A DNA stretch of 64,000 nucleotides from Alphaproteobacteria bacterium (GCA_028871055.1 JAGWON010000002.1:1-64000), one strand, 5' to 3'. Numbered from the stretch's first letter, positions 46,872 through 56,881 are shown. Made by a program: numbers and translations. The notes: generated from the letters alone by a model not told the origin.

Positions 46872-48142
46872 CCGTAAGTGCCTCGTCATCAGCCGCGGTT
46901 CGCCATCAGCGGGGGATTTGGCTCAATCTTGGCCAGTTCACGTTGCAGACCGTACAGGTCTTCTTTGTCGGCCTGACGATTGGCATGGAACGTACTGTAT
47001 TGCCTCTGCTCGGCGGGGAATTCGGGGTGGCAAAGGGCGCCTATCTGTTTCTTGCCTCCTTCGTCCTCTCGTTCGGGCTGGTAAAGGGGGCGCTGAACTT
47101 CGTTGCCGGCAGCCTGGCAGATCGCATCGGCCGCAAAATAGTGCTGCTGTTAGGGTGGCTGGCGGGACTGCCGATCCCGCTGCTGATCTTTTTCGCGCCG
47201 AACTGGTGGTGGATCGTCGTCGCCAACGTCTTCCTCGGCGTCAACCAAGCGTTCGCATGGACGATGACGGTCACCATGCATGTGGATCTCGCCGGCAGCC
47301 ACCAGCGCGGACTGGCGGTCGGCATCGACGAGGCGGCGGGATACGCGGCGGTGGGCCTAGCGGGGCTCGGGACCGGCTATCTGGCAGCGCTTTACGGTCC
47401 GCGTTGGGCGCTGCTGGTGTTCGGTTTTGCGGTGATCGCCGCGGCGCTGGTGGTGCTGATCTGGGTGCGGGACACGCTCGCCTGGGTGCATGTCGAGCAC
47501 GCCGAGGCGAATCCGGTTGCGCCGCACCGTCCGGACGACACGCCGCATCTCGGCAAGATCTTCCTGCGCATCTCAGTCCACGACCCGGCCAGCCGTGCCA
47601 TCTGCCAAGGCGGCGCGGTCAACAAGATTGCTGACGCTCTGGTGTGGGTAATGTTTCCGGTGTTCTTCAAGGCGCACGGCGCCGGACTGGTCGAGATCGG
47701 CTGGCTGACCGGCACCTATGCGATGGTTTGGGGTTTATCGCAGCTCTGGACCGGTCATCTCGCGGACCGGATCGGACGAAAAGTTCCGATTGTCGCCGGC
47801 TTCGGCCTGCTCGCCGCCGGCATTGCCGCGACAGCGCTCGGCCAAGGTCCGGTCGTCTGGCTTCCGGCCGCCGCGATCATGGGCGTCGGCATGGCGCTGC
47901 TCTATCCGAACCTGATCGCCGCGATGTCGGATCGGGCGCCGGCGCTGTGGCGCGGCAAGGCGCTCGGCACATACCGCTATTGGCGCGATACCGGTTACGC
48001 GATCGGCGCCTTGTTGCTTGGCGCGGTCGCTCAGGCGGCCGGCGCGCCGCTTCCGGCGATCTGGCTGACCGCCGCGCTCGTCGCGGGTTCGGGATGCTGG
48101 ATCGCCATCGGCGTTCCTGCCGACAGAAGGCGTGATTCTTAG
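46868..48142 (+). CDS. MFS transporter
   Basis: 12-TM pattern; GSLADRIGRKIVLLLGWLAGLP and GHLADRIGRKVPIVAGFGLLAAG MFS loop motifs; ATGA overlap with methyltransferase. Confidence 0.92.
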   Translation: MTVSASSSAAVRHQRGIWLNLGQFTLQTVQVFFVGLTIGMERTVLPLLGGEFGVAKGAYLFLASFVLSFGLVKGALNFVAGSLADRIGRKIVLLLGWLAGLPIPLLIFFAPNWWWIVVANVFLGVNQAFAWTMTVTMHVDLAGSHQRGLAVGIDEAAGYAAVGLAGLGTGYLAALYGPRWALLVFGFAVIAAALVVLIWVRDTLAWVHVEHAEANPVAPHRPDDTPHLGKIFLRISVHDPASRAICQGGAVNKIADALVWVMFPVFFKAHGAGLVEIGWLTGTYAMVWGLSQLWTGHLADRIGRKVPIVAGFGLLAAGIAATALGQGPVVWLPAAAIMGVGMALLYPNLIAAMSDRAPALWRGKALGTYRYWRDTGYAIGALLLGAVAQAAGAPLPAIWLTAALVAGSGCWIAIGVPADRRRDS

Positions 48143-48230
48143 TGCGCCGTCGCCGGTTTTCTCCGTGCCACCGCGCAGGCGTGATCCTGCAGGATTCGCC
48201 GCTGGCGAAATCGCCGTGGGCTGGATCGGC

Positions 48231-48269
48231 GGGGCCGATGCCGTCGCCGGGCAGAACCAGAAGCCGCAT
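48231..48269 (-). pseudogene. possible remnant of isocitrate/isopropylmalate/tartrate dehydrogenase N-terminus
   Basis: MRLLVLPGDGIGP matches the invariant N-terminus of this family; similarity stops immediately after. Confidence 0.35.
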
Positions 48270-48349
48270 GTCGTTCCCTACGCAAAGCGCGGACCGCGCC
48301 ACACTTAATCGTGCGCCGGCGCGCTTGCCAATGGGCCGATCGCCCGCCT

Positions 48350-48363
48350 TTGATCTGGATCAA
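48350..48363. promoter_or_regulatory. FNR/FixK/Anr-type box TTGATCTGGATCAA
   Basis: Identical to the box at 1511. Confidence 0.65.
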
Positions 48364-48517
48364 GCCGGCGGCAGTTATCGCCGGGATTCGGCGAGTTATC
48401 CCGAGATTTTGCCCTTTTTGCCCCGCCGGCAGCCCGGGCGGAAGCCGGCGGCTATGCTATGAAGGCGGCGATTGCTCGACCAACGCCGAGCAGCGCTTCA
48501 ATCGGCAACGCGCAATG

Positions 48518-49060
48518 TCACAGAATCCCGGTGGCAAAGCGATCGAGCCGCGATCCCTTCCGATAGAACACCCCGACAAGCATGGCCGTGACCAGGCCCG
48601 TGAGGCCGCCAGCGAGGACATCGGTCAGATAGTGGGTGCCGACAAAAATGCGCGACCAGCAGATCAACAATGCCAGAAGTCCGAACAGCAGCGTGCGGCG
48701 GCGCAAGCCGTTAAGGGCAAACGCCGCGACAACGGCGATCGACGCCGTGGCGTGATCGGACGGAAACGACCAATCGGTGCTCCTGGAAATGATCAGGTGG
48801 CTGACGCCGGCGTCGTATGGGCGGACCCGGTGGACGAACAGGAGGATGATCTGATTGAGGCCGAGCCCGATCAGGAAGGACAACCCGGCGGCAATGCAGG
48901 CATGCCGGACGTGCATCCGATCGATCTTGCTCCACCATTGGGCGACGACGAGGACAACGAGGAGCGGAACGCCGGCCTGGGTGGCCGCGATCATGATGAA
49001 ATCCAGCAAGGCACTGCTGCCGGCGAAGGAATTAATCCACTGCGTGATAACCAGATCCAT
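48518..49060 (-). CDS. PAP2-family phosphatase (undecaprenyl-diphosphatase-like)
   Basis: RVRPYD...WSFPSDHATASIAV...CWSRIFVGTHYLTDVLAG. Confidence 0.92.
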   Translation of the reverse strand: MDLVITQWINSFAGSSALLDFIMIAATQAGVPLLVVLVVAQWWSKIDRMHVRHACIAAGLSFLIGLGLNQIILLFVHRVRPYDAGVSHLIISRSTDWSFPSDHATASIAVVAAFALNGLRRRTLLFGLLALLICWSRIFVGTHYLTDVLAGGLTGLVTAMLVGVFYRKGSRLDRFATGIL

Positions 49061-49104
49061 CTCTATCGTTCGCTTTCTCTGCGTTAACGGCCCTCGAGGA
49101 CGGC

Positions 49105-49581
49105 ATGAACGAGCGTCGCATCCACCAGGTATTTGAAATCAGCATCCTGCTGAAAGGGGCGCATGCGTTGATCGAGTGCATCGGCGGCCTGGTCTTGGCC
49201 GTCGTCAGCACCAGCACGATCCCCAGTCTGATCGATGCGCTGACCCAGGACGAACTGATCGAAGATCCGAATGACTTTGTCGCGACGCACTTGCTCGGCG
49301 TGGCGCGGGATTTTTCAGTCAGCACCCAGCACTTCTATGCCTTCTATCTCCTCAGCCACGGCCTGATTAAGGTGCTCCTCGTCATCGGCCTGCTCAGAAA
49401 CAAACTCTGGGCTTATCCTGTGTCGCTCATCGTCCTCGGCCTTTTCATCGTCTACCAGCTCTACCGCTTCTCGGACACGCACGGCTTCGGCCTCATCGTA
49501 TTGACGGTCTTCGATATCGTGGTGATGGGATTGATCTGGCACGAATACGGACTGGTCCGCCGCCATCTCGCATCGCGGTAA
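49105..49581 (+). CDS. DUF2127 family membrane protein
   Basis: IHQVFEISILLKGAHALIECIGGLVL...FYAFYLLSHGLIKVLLVIGLLRNKLWAYP. Confidence 0.85.
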   Translation: MNERRIHQVFEISILLKGAHALIECIGGLVLAVVSTSTIPSLIDALTQDELIEDPNDFVATHLLGVARDFSVSTQHFYAFYLLSHGLIKVLLVIGLLRNKLWAYPVSLIVLGLFIVYQLYRFSDTHGFGLIVLTVFDIVVMGLIWHEYGLVRRHLASR

Positions 49582-49836
49582 GGCATTTCTATGGCGTCGA
49601 TGGCGCCGCGCTCTCGGGCGTCCCATGATCGCGATGCGTCAGCGGCGATTTTGGCTGGCTGGATCGCGCGCCCGGCCGCGCCTCGATCCGGATCGAGCCA
49701 GCCCGCGTTATCGTCGGGAGTCGACGATCCACCCCCAGCCGCGCCGGCCGCCCGCCAGACGTTCGAACGCCTGAGGATCATTGCTTAACCCATTCCCGCG
49801 GCTCGACTTTCTGCATCCGCGCCCGTAGTATCGGCG

Positions 49837-49930
49837 GTCATCGCGAGACCGCGCAGCGGTCGCGGCGATCCAGGGACATACTCGCATCGGCTGGATTGCT
49901 TCGCTCGCTGCGGGAGCTCGCAATGACGAT
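49837..49930. repeat. intergenic palindromic mosaic element
   Basis: GGTCATCGCGAGACCGCGCAGCGGTCGCGGCGATCCAGG ... GGATTGCTTCGCTCGCTGCGGGAGCTCGCAATGACG. Confidence 0.6.
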
Positions 49931-49967
49931 GGCTCCGGTGACTCACTTTCCCCAATAATCGGCGCAT

Positions 49968-51560
49968 ATGGCGGGCGAACGCATCTATCTCTACGACACG
50001 ACGTTGCGCGACGGCGCGCAGACCCAGGGCGTCGATTTCGGCGTGCCCGACAAGCTGGCGATCGCGCGCGAGCTCGACCGGCTCGGCATCGACTACATCG
50101 AGGGCGGCTGGCCCGGCGCCAACCCGACCGACGACGCGCTTTTCGCCAAGCCGCCGAAGCTGGCGCAGGCGCGGCTCGCCGCCTTCGGCATGACGCGGCG
50201 CTCGGGCCGCAGCGCCGCCAACGATCCCGGTCTCGCGGCAGTGCTGTCGTCGGGCGCGCGGGTCGCGACACTCGTCGGCAAGGCCTGGGACTTCCACGCG
50301 AAGGTCGCGCTCGGCGTCAGCGCCGAGGAGAACCGCGCGATGATCGCGGATTCGGTCGCGCTCGCCGCCAAAAAGCTCGACGAAGTGATCTTCGACGCCG
50401 AGCATTTCTTCGATGGCTACAAGGCCGATCCCAAGTTTGCGCTCGGCTGCATCGAGGCGGCGCTGAAAGCGGGCGCGCGCTGGATCGTGTTGTGCGACAC
50501 CAACGGCGGCACGCTGCCGCACGAGATCGAGCAGATCGTCGGCGTGGTCGTGAAGGCGGTGCCCGGCGGCAATCTCGGCATCCACTGCCACAACGACACC
50601 GAGAACGGCGTCGCCAACTCGCTCGCCGCGGTGCGCGCCGGCGCGCGCCAGGTCCAGGGCACGCTCAACGGCCTGGGCGAGCGCTGCGGCAACGCCAATC
50701 TGGTCTCGATCATCCCCAGCCTCGTGCTCAAGATGGGCTACACCACCGGCGTCGACGCGGAAGGATTGAAGCGGCTGACGCACGTCTCGCATTTCCTCGA
50801 CGAGCGGCTCAATCGCGCGCCAGACCGCCACGCGCCTTACGTCGGCGAAAGCGCTTTCGCGCACAAGGGCGGCCTGCATGTTTCCGCTGTGGAAAAAGAC
50901 CCGCGCTCCTACGAGCACGTCGATCCCGCGCTGCTCGGCAATCATCGCCACATCGTCGTCTCCGATCAGGCCGGCAAGGCGAACCTGCTGGCGCGGCTCC
51001 GGGAGATCGGCATCGCGGTGAAGCCGAACCATCCCAAGCTCGGCGCGCTGCTCGACGCGGTGAAGATGCGCGAGTTCCAGGGCTACGCCTACGACGACGC
51101 CGGCGCCTCGTTCGAGCTGCTGGCGCGGCGCGCGCTCGACAGCGTGCCCGAATATTTCCGGCTGCAAAGTTTCAGGGTTTTGGATGAACGGCGCTGGAAC
51201 GCGCGCGGCGATCTGATCACGTTGTCGGAGGCGACGATCAAGGTGCAGGTCACGGGCAAGCCGACAATGACCGTCGCCGAAGGCAACGGCCCGGTCAACG
51301 CGCTCGACGCCGCGCTGCGCCAGGCGCTGGTGCCGGCCTTTCCCGAACTCGCCGAGATCCGGCTCACCGACTACAAGGTGCGCATCCTGACGCCGCAGGA
51401 CGCGACCGGCGCGGTGACGCGGGTGATGATCGAGACCACCGACAAGGACGGCGCGGTGTGGTCGACCGTCGGCGTCTCGACCAACGTCATCGACGCCTCC
51501 TACAACGCGCTGCACGATTCCTTGACCTACAAGCTCTGGCGCGCGGGACGAAGGGCGTGA
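49968..51560 (+). CDS. cimA: citramalate synthase
   Basis: IYLYDTTLRDGAQTQGVDFGVPDKLAIARELDRLGIDYIEGGWPGANPTD; HCHNDTENGVANSLAAV; LeuA allosteric-like C-terminus. Confidence 0.95.
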   Translation: MAGERIYLYDTTLRDGAQTQGVDFGVPDKLAIARELDRLGIDYIEGGWPGANPTDDALFAKPPKLAQARLAAFGMTRRSGRSAANDPGLAAVLSSGARVATLVGKAWDFHAKVALGVSAEENRAMIADSVALAAKKLDEVIFDAEHFFDGYKADPKFALGCIEAALKAGARWIVLCDTNGGTLPHEIEQIVGVVVKAVPGGNLGIHCHNDTENGVANSLAAVRAGARQVQGTLNGLGERCGNANLVSIIPSLVLKMGYTTGVDAEGLKRLTHVSHFLDERLNRAPDRHAPYVGESAFAHKGGLHVSAVEKDPRSYEHVDPALLGNHRHIVVSDQAGKANLLARLREIGIAVKPNHPKLGALLDAVKMREFQGYAYDDAGASFELLARRALDSVPEYFRLQSFRVLDERRWNARGDLITLSEATIKVQVTGKPTMTVAEGNGPVNALDAALRQALVPAFPELAEIRLTDYKVRILTPQDATGAVTRVMIETTDKDGAVWSTVGVSTNVIDASYNALHDSLTYKLWRAGRRA

Positions 51561-51582
51561 AGCTCGGCGCTGCATGGCCGTG

Positions 51583-51674
51583 GGGCGTGCTTCGACGACG
51601 CTCAGCACGAGGATGATTTGCGTGTGGCATAAAGAACGTCGCCTCACCCTGAGCGTCGCCGAAGGGCGCAACGC
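51583..51674. repeat. intergenic palindromic element (related to 23826)
   Basis: GTGCTTCGACGACGCTCAGCACGAGG ... CGCCTCACCCTGAGCGTCGCCGAAGGGCG. Confidence 0.55.
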
Positions 51675-51712
51675 CCTCGATCCGGCGCGCCGTTCCTTCT
51701 TCTTCGTCACCC

Positions 51713-51775
51713 CCGCGCAAGTGGGGGGCCAGGGGCCTCATCCCTGGATGCCCGCTTTCGCGGGCATGACGACAA
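51713..51775. repeat. intergenic palindromic mosaic element
   Basis: CCCCGCGCAAGTGGGGGGCC ... TGGATGCCCGCTTTCGCGGGCATGACGAC. Confidence 0.6.
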
Positions 51776-51806
51776 GAAAGAACGCGATGCGCGCCGACCG
51801 CTAGCT

Positions 51807-52574
51807 ATGGCCGGCACGGATCGGCGCCGGACGCGGCTCTCGGGCGGCCCCGCGATCGTCCTGGTCGAGCCGCAGCTCGGCGAGAACATCGGCACCGCGG
51901 CGCGCGCCATGTACAATTGCGGCCTCACCGATCTGCGCCTGGTGAAACCGCGCGACGGCTGGCCCAACAAGAAGGCGGTCGCCGCCGCTTCGGGCGCCGA
52001 CACCGTGCTCGACAAGGCGCGGCTCTACGACAGCGCCGAGGACGCGATCGCCGATCTCCGCCGCGTCTACGCCACCACCGCGCGCGACCGCTATATGGTG
52101 AAGCGCATCCTGACGCCGCGCTTTGCCGCATCCGAGATGCGCCAACTCGTGGCAGCGCGCGAGAGCTGCGGCATCCTGTTCGGGCCGGAGCGCACCGGCC
52201 TGGTCAACGAGCACATCGCGCTGGCCGAGTCCGTCATCTCGATGCCGCTCAATCCGGCATTCTCGTCGTTGAATCTCGCGCAGGCGGTGCTAATCGTCGG
52301 CTACGAATGGTTCGCCGCCGGCGACGAAACGCCGCCGGCGCAGCTCGCCACCGGCCATTCCAAGCCTGCCACCAAGGAGCGGCTCATCGCCTTCTTCGAG
52401 CATCTCGAGGAGGCGCTCGACGACAGCGGCTTCATGCGCAACGCCGAGAAGCGGCCATCGATGGTGCGCAACCTGCGCAACCTGTTCCAGCGCGCGCAGT
52501 GCACCGACCAGGAGCTGCGCACGCTGCACGGCGTGGTGACCTCCTTCGTCGGCCCGCGCAAGCGGAAGAAATAG
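51807..52574 (+). CDS. trmJ: tRNA/rRNA methyltransferase, TrmJ/TrmH (SpoU) family
   Basis: GPAIVLVEPQLGENIGTAARAMYNCGLTDLRLVKPRDGWPN; GILFGPERTGLVNEHIALA. Confidence 0.9.
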   Translation: MAGTDRRRTRLSGGPAIVLVEPQLGENIGTAARAMYNCGLTDLRLVKPRDGWPNKKAVAAASGADTVLDKARLYDSAEDAIADLRRVYATTARDRYMVKRILTPRFAASEMRQLVAARESCGILFGPERTGLVNEHIALAESVISMPLNPAFSSLNLAQAVLIVGYEWFAAGDETPPAQLATGHSKPATKERLIAFFEHLEEALDDSGFMRNAEKRPSMVRNLRNLFQRAQCTDQELRTLHGVVTSFVGPRKRKK

Positions 52575-52575
52575 C

Positions 52576-52929
52576 GTGGCGCTGGTCTTCAAGATCGTGC
52601 CCGCGGCGCTGTGGCGCGCGGCTGAGCGCGCCGGCATCTTCACCGGCGCGTCGGTCGATCGGCGCGACGGCTTCATCCATCTCTCGAGCGCGGCGCAGGT
52701 GGTCGAAACCGCCGCGCGGCATTTCGCGGGCCAAGCCGATCTGCTGCTGGCGGCGTTCGACGGCATCGCGCTCGGGCCGGCGCTGCAGTGGGAGGAATCG
52801 CACGGCGGCGCGCTGTTCCCGCATCTCTACGGTGCGCTCGAGCCGCGCGCGGCGCGCTGGGTCCGGCTGCTGCCGCTCGGCGCCGACGGCAAGCACGTCT
52901 TTCCGCCGCTCGACGGCACGGAAAAATAA
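52576..52929 (+). CDS. DUF952 family protein
   Basis: KIVPAALWRAAERAGIFTGASVDRRDGFIHLSSAAQVVETAARHFAGQADLLLAAFD. Confidence 0.9.
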   Translation: MALVFKIVPAALWRAAERAGIFTGASVDRRDGFIHLSSAAQVVETAARHFAGQADLLLAAFDGIALGPALQWEESHGGALFPHLYGALEPRAARWVRLLPLGADGKHVFPPLDGTEK

Positions 52930-52931
52930 CT

Positions 52932-52972
52932 GACCCTCTCCCCCGCGAAGGGGGAGAGGGAAGGGTGAGGGG
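52932..52972. repeat. dispersed GGGAGAGGGAAGGGTGAGGGG palindromic element
   Basis: ACCCTCTCCCCCGCGAAGGGGGAGAGGGAAGGGTGAGGGG. Confidence 0.75.
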
Positions 52973-52985
52973 CATTGACTCGATG

Positions 52986-53702
52986 TCAGCCGGCATTGGC
53001 CACCGCAACGCCGAGGCGCTGCGCCATGCGTCGCGCAGTCTGCTCACGCTGCGCGGTGATCGCGCGCACTGCGTTCCGCGCGCTGGCGAGCACGGCTGCG
53101 GGCGCGGTCTCGGGCGTGCCGCTGCGGAACGGCGGCTCGGGCGCGTATTGCATGCCAAGCTGGAGGACCTGCGCCGCCTCGTCGCCGCGCAGCAGCGCCG
53201 CCACGCGCAGCGCGCCGTCGATGCCCGACGTCACGCCGGAAGCGAAGACGAAATTGCCCTCGACGACGATGCGCTCGTTCACCGGAACGGCGCCGAAATA
53301 GGGGAGGAGATGGAACGAGTTCCAGTGCGTCGTCGCGCGCTTACCCTTGAGCAGGCCCGCCGCGCCGAGGATCAGCGCGCCGGTGCAGACCGAGAACACG
53401 ATGCGCGCGCCTTGCGCCTGGCGCCGGACCCAGCCGAGCACCTCCTCGTCGTCCATCACGCCTTCCTGGCCGGCGCCGCCGGGTACGTGCAGCATGTCGA
53501 GCTGCGGCGCGTCGGCGAGCGCCGCGTCCGGCGTCAGGCACAGGCGGCGACCGTCGCGCACCGATGCCGTCGTTTTGCCGAAGATGCGATAGGTCGAATT
53601 CGGTACGCGGGAGAGCACCTCGAACGGTCCGGTAAGGTCCATCTGGTCGATGCCCTCGAACAGCAGCGCGCCGATCTGGAGATGCGTGTCGGGCGAAATC
53701 AT
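52986..53702 (-). CDS. DJ-1/PfpI family protein (isonitrile hydratase-like)
   Basis: QIGALLFEGIDQMDLTGPFEVLSRVPN...IVFSVCTGALILGAAGLLKGKRATTHW. Confidence 0.88.
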   Translation of the reverse strand: MISPDTHLQIGALLFEGIDQMDLTGPFEVLSRVPNSTYRIFGKTTASVRDGRRLCLTPDAALADAPQLDMLHVPGGAGQEGVMDDEEVLGWVRRQAQGARIVFSVCTGALILGAAGLLKGKRATTHWNSFHLLPYFGAVPVNERIVVEGNFVFASGVTSGIDGALRVAALLRGDEAAQVLQLGMQYAPEPPFRSGTPETAPAAVLASARNAVRAITAQREQTARRMAQRLGVAVANAG

Positions 53703-53848
53703 GCGAAGGCCTCGTGACGGCGGTAATCGCCGAGCGTCGCAGGCTTCGGTCTCCGGCGGCAACGAGATTGTTCGCGGCGCACGCCTGCGCGCCGGTCATG
53801 GCGCGGCGCCGCAGCCGCTCGGCGCGGCTGGAAACATTCGGTCGGAGA

Positions 53849-54154
53849 TCAGTAGGAAGTGGGTTCGTCCGCGACGCGCTGCTTCGGCACGGCCGGGGCA
53901 GGGCCGAGCTGCTGCGCGGCGTCGCTTTCGTTCATGTACACGCCGGCGGGACCGGCGATGTCGTGGACGATGAAGCCGAGCTTGAGCAGATGGCGCGCAC
54001 GCTCGACCGCCGCCTCGCGCGAATTCGTCACCGCCTCGTTCCAGCGGCCGGTATCCGGCCGCCGCGTCTCCCAGCGGATGGTCCAGCGTTCGCCGGTGTC
54101 GTATTCGGGAGCGGCGCGGAAGGTGGTGCGAGGGCGGTATTGCATCATGGCCAT
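53849..54154 (-). CDS. hypothetical protein
   Basis: 101-aa ORF with Arg-rich helix and coherent composition. Confidence 0.5.
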   Translation of the reverse strand: MAMMQYRPRTTFRAAPEYDTGERWTIRWETRRPDTGRWNEAVTNSREAAVERARHLLKLGFIVHDIAGPAGVYMNESDAAQQLGPAPAVPKQRVADEPTSY

Positions 54155-54217
54155 GCTTATATGGTGCGGGTTGTGCGGCGCGAAAAGGCCTCGCTGTCGC
54201 GAAACCGGCTCACGAGT

Positions 54218-54421
54218 CTAATAGCCTTCACGTTCCAGCCGCTTGCGCAGCACCTTGCGCTGGCGGCGCACCGCTTCCGATTTCTCGCGCGCGCGGCGTT
54301 CCGACGGCTTTTCGTAGGCGCGCCGGCGCTTCATCTCGCGGAAGACGCCTTCGCGCTGGAGCTTCTTCTTCAGGACGCGCAGCGCCTGGCCGACGTCGTT
54401 GTCGCGGACGAGGACTTGCAA
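54218..54421 (-). CDS. rpsU: 30S ribosomal protein S21
   Basis: [53 protein letters not shown]. Confidence 0.97.
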   Translation of the reverse strand: MQVLVRDNDVGQALRVLKKKLQREGVFREMKRRRAYEKPSERRAREKSEAVRRQRKVLRKRLEREGY

Positions 54422-54603
54422 ATTGTTCTCCCAATAGCCGTTCCGGCCGAAACCGCGGCACCCGGCGCCAATCGCCGGGCCGATGGCCGAAGGCGGGAAA
54501 TGATAAGGCGCGCCGGGAGCGGTCGAACGGCTCAGGGCGCGCCGAGCGAAAGTCGTTGTAGACTAACGGATTACGGCCGAAATAGCAAGCCGCGTGCGGC
54601 CCC

Positions 54604-55377
54604 TCAGGCCGCGGGCTTCGCGGCCTCGAGCGACAGGATGTCGATGGTGAAGCTGCCGTCGGCCTCGACCGCGAAGTGGCGCGTGACGCTGTCCGCCATC
54701 GCCGCTTGCAGCGCGCGGATGGCCTCCACCTGGACCGGCGGCGTGCGCATGCGTTGCACCCACGACGCGAAGTCGAGGCGCAGCCGGTGCTGGCGCGCGG
54801 CGCCGGGCAGCAGGCCGGCGCGGCCGACGATCGCCGCCCACTCGGCGCGCGAATAGTTGCGCACGTGCGACGGATCGCGCAGCAGCTCGATCGCTTGGAG
54901 AAAGGTGTCGAGCAGCGGCGCGGCCGGCGCGACGGTGTCGACGACGACGACGGTGCCACCCGGCTTGAGGATTCGCGCCGCCTCGCGCAGCGCGGCGTCG
55001 ACGTCGTGCCAGTGGTGGGCGCTGAAGCGGCTGAAGACATAGTCGAAGGTCGCGTCGGCAAAGGGCAGGCGTTCGACCACGCCCTGCTGCGTCACCAGAT
55101 TGGCAAAGCCACGCTTCGCCGCTTCGCGCGCCACCACGTCGAGCATCTCGCGCGACAAATCATAGGCGACGATCTCGCGCACATGCGGCGCAACGGCGAA
55201 GCCGACATGGCCGCCGCCGCAGCCGAGATCGAGCACGCGCGCCTCGGCACGGCCGCGCACTCGCGCGGCGAGGGCGTCGAGATCGGCGCCCTGGGCGTGC
55301 ACGGCGCTGGCGAGATAGGCGGCGGCGCGCGATCCGAACTGGTCGTCCACCAGCGCCTCATGCGTCTTGCGCTCCAT
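54604..55377 (-). CDS. class I SAM-dependent methyltransferase (UbiE-like)
   Basis: VLDLGCGGGHVGFAVAPHVREIVAYDLSREML...RFSAHHWHDVDAALREAARILKPGGTVVVVD. Confidence 0.92.
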   Translation of the reverse strand: MERKTHEALVDDQFGSRAAAYLASAVHAQGADLDALAARVRGRAEARVLDLGCGGGHVGFAVAPHVREIVAYDLSREMLDVVAREAAKRGFANLVTQQGVVERLPFADATFDYVFSRFSAHHWHDVDAALREAARILKPGGTVVVVDTVAPAAPLLDTFLQAIELLRDPSHVRNYSRAEWAAIVGRAGLLPGAARQHRLRLDFASWVQRMRTPPVQVEAIRALQAAMADSVTRHFAVEADGSFTIDILSLEAAKPAA

Positions 55378-55482
55378 GACGGCTCTCCTCCGGCCGGCGA
55401 ATGCCGGCGACGCGTAGGGTCTATCAGTCCGCGGCCACCGGTTTAAGTGGCCAAATCGGCCAAATGAACGTCCGCCGCGCGG

Positions 55483-55510
55483 TTGACTTATCCCGCGCCG
55501 CCACTATAGT
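55483..55510 (+). promoter_or_regulatory. sigma70-like promoter upstream of rpsD (TTGACT-N16-TATAGT)
   Basis: Near-consensus -35 and -10 with 16-bp spacer, about 115 bp upstream of the rpsD ATG. Confidence 0.55.
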
Positions 55511-55624
55511 CCCGGCCATTCCCAAGAACGCGGGCGCTTGCGCCCCGTCTCTCCCGCGGTGCGAACCGCGCCGGCGAGACCTATTGGGACAACAACAACA
55601 ACACGCCACCAACACGGAACAACG

Positions 55625-56239
55625 ATGAGCAAACGCGAAGGGTCCAAGTTCAAGATCAACCGGCGCCTCCGGGCCAATCTCTGGGGCCGCGCCAAGTCAC
55701 CGCTCAACCGCCGCGACTACGGCCCCGGCCAGCACGGCCAGCGGCGCAAGAAGCCGACGGATTTCGGCACCCAGCTGATGGCCAAGCAGAAGCTCAAGGG
55801 CTATTACGCCAACATGGGCGAGCGCCAGTTCCGGCGCATGTACGAAGCGGCGCGCCGCCGCCGCGGCGACACCGGCGAGAACCTGATCGAGTTGCTGGAG
55901 CGCCGCCTCGACGCGGTGGTCTATCGCATGAAATTCGCGCCGACGCCCTTCGCCGCGCGCCAGTTCGTCAACCACGGCCACGTCACGGTCAACGGCAAGC
56001 GCGTCAACATCTCGTCCTTTCTGGTGCGCGACGGCGACGTGATCGAGCTCAAGGACAAGATCAAGCAGAACGTCGTCGTGCTCGAGGCGGCGAAGTCGCC
56101 CGAGCGCGAGGTGCCGGACTACCTCGACGTCGACGCCGACCGCTGCAAGGGCAAATTCGTGCGCGCGCCCAAGCTCGCCGACGTGCCCTATCCGGTGCCG
56201 ATGGAACCGCACCTGGTGGTCGAGTTCTACTCGCGCTGA
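55625..56239 (+). CDS. rpsD: 30S ribosomal protein S4
   Basis: [36 protein letters not shown]...[38 protein letters not shown]. Confidence 0.98.
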   Translation: MSKREGSKFKINRRLRANLWGRAKSPLNRRDYGPGQHGQRRKKPTDFGTQLMAKQKLKGYYANMGERQFRRMYEAARRRRGDTGENLIELLERRLDAVVYRMKFAPTPFAARQFVNHGHVTVNGKRVNISSFLVRDGDVIELKDKIKQNVVVLEAAKSPEREVPDYLDVDADRCKGKFVRAPKLADVPYPVPMEPHLVVEFYSR

Positions 56240-56449
56240 TCCCGGGCCACCGGCCCGATAATTGTCACGGCCGTCCGATTCGCCGCGCCGCGTCGCCCCG
56301 CCGCATAGCCCGGCGCATCGCCGCATCCGCACGTTTCTGTACACACCGTCGGAACCGGATCGACGCGGCTCCGTTCCACACTCATCAGCCGAAAGCGCGC
56401 TGATTTTGAGCGGGCCGAGGGTCGAGGTCCGCAGTGTGAGGAGGATTGT

Positions 56450-56881
56450 ATGCACATTCCGATGCCGCCCTTAGCCGCCGCGCTCGCCGCGGTCTGGCTC
56501 CTGTCGCCGATCGCCGCCGGCGCGCAGACGCAAACGTCGCCGCCCGCCGCACCATCGGCGGCGATGCCGGCCGCGCCCGGCCAGGGCGCGAAGGTTTCCG
56601 ACCAGAAGATCACGCAGGCCGCCGCCGCCATGTCGAAGGTGATGACGCTGCGGCAATCCTACCAGCAGCGCCTGGCCCAGGCGACGCCCGGCGATCGCGG
56701 CCGCATCGCCCAGGAGGGCCAGGCCGCCATGAAGCAGGCGGTCACCGACCAGGGACTTTCGGTCCCCGAATACAATTCGATCTTGCAGACGGCGCAGAAC
56801 GATCCAGCCGTGCGCCAGAAGCTCTTGAGCCGGCTGCAGCCGGCGAGCGGCGGGACGCCGGGCGGGCCGTCTAACCAATAG
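56450..56881 (+). CDS. DUF4168 domain secreted protein
   Basis: Signal peptide; VSDQKITQAAAAMSKVMTLRQSYQQRLAQ...LSVPEYNSILQTAQNDPAVRQKLLSRL. Confidence 0.75.
   Translation: MHIPMPPLAAALAAVWLLSPIAAGAQTQTSPPAAPSAAMPAAPGQGAKVSDQKITQAAAAMSKVMTLRQSYQQRLAQATPGDRGRIAQEGQAAMKQAVTDQGLSVPEYNSILQTAQNDPAVRQKLLSRLQPASGGTPGGPSNQ

Noticed and set aside
48311-49087. 258-aa plus-strand ORF
   Set aside because: Antisense to the PAP2 phosphatase; no coherent protein features.
49682-49697. 16-bp perfect palindrome CTCGATCCGGATCGAG
   Set aside because: GC-rich short palindrome, no clear relation to a promoter; could be chance or part of a repeat.
49785-51710. 641-aa minus-strand ORF
   Set aside because: Antisense to cimA.
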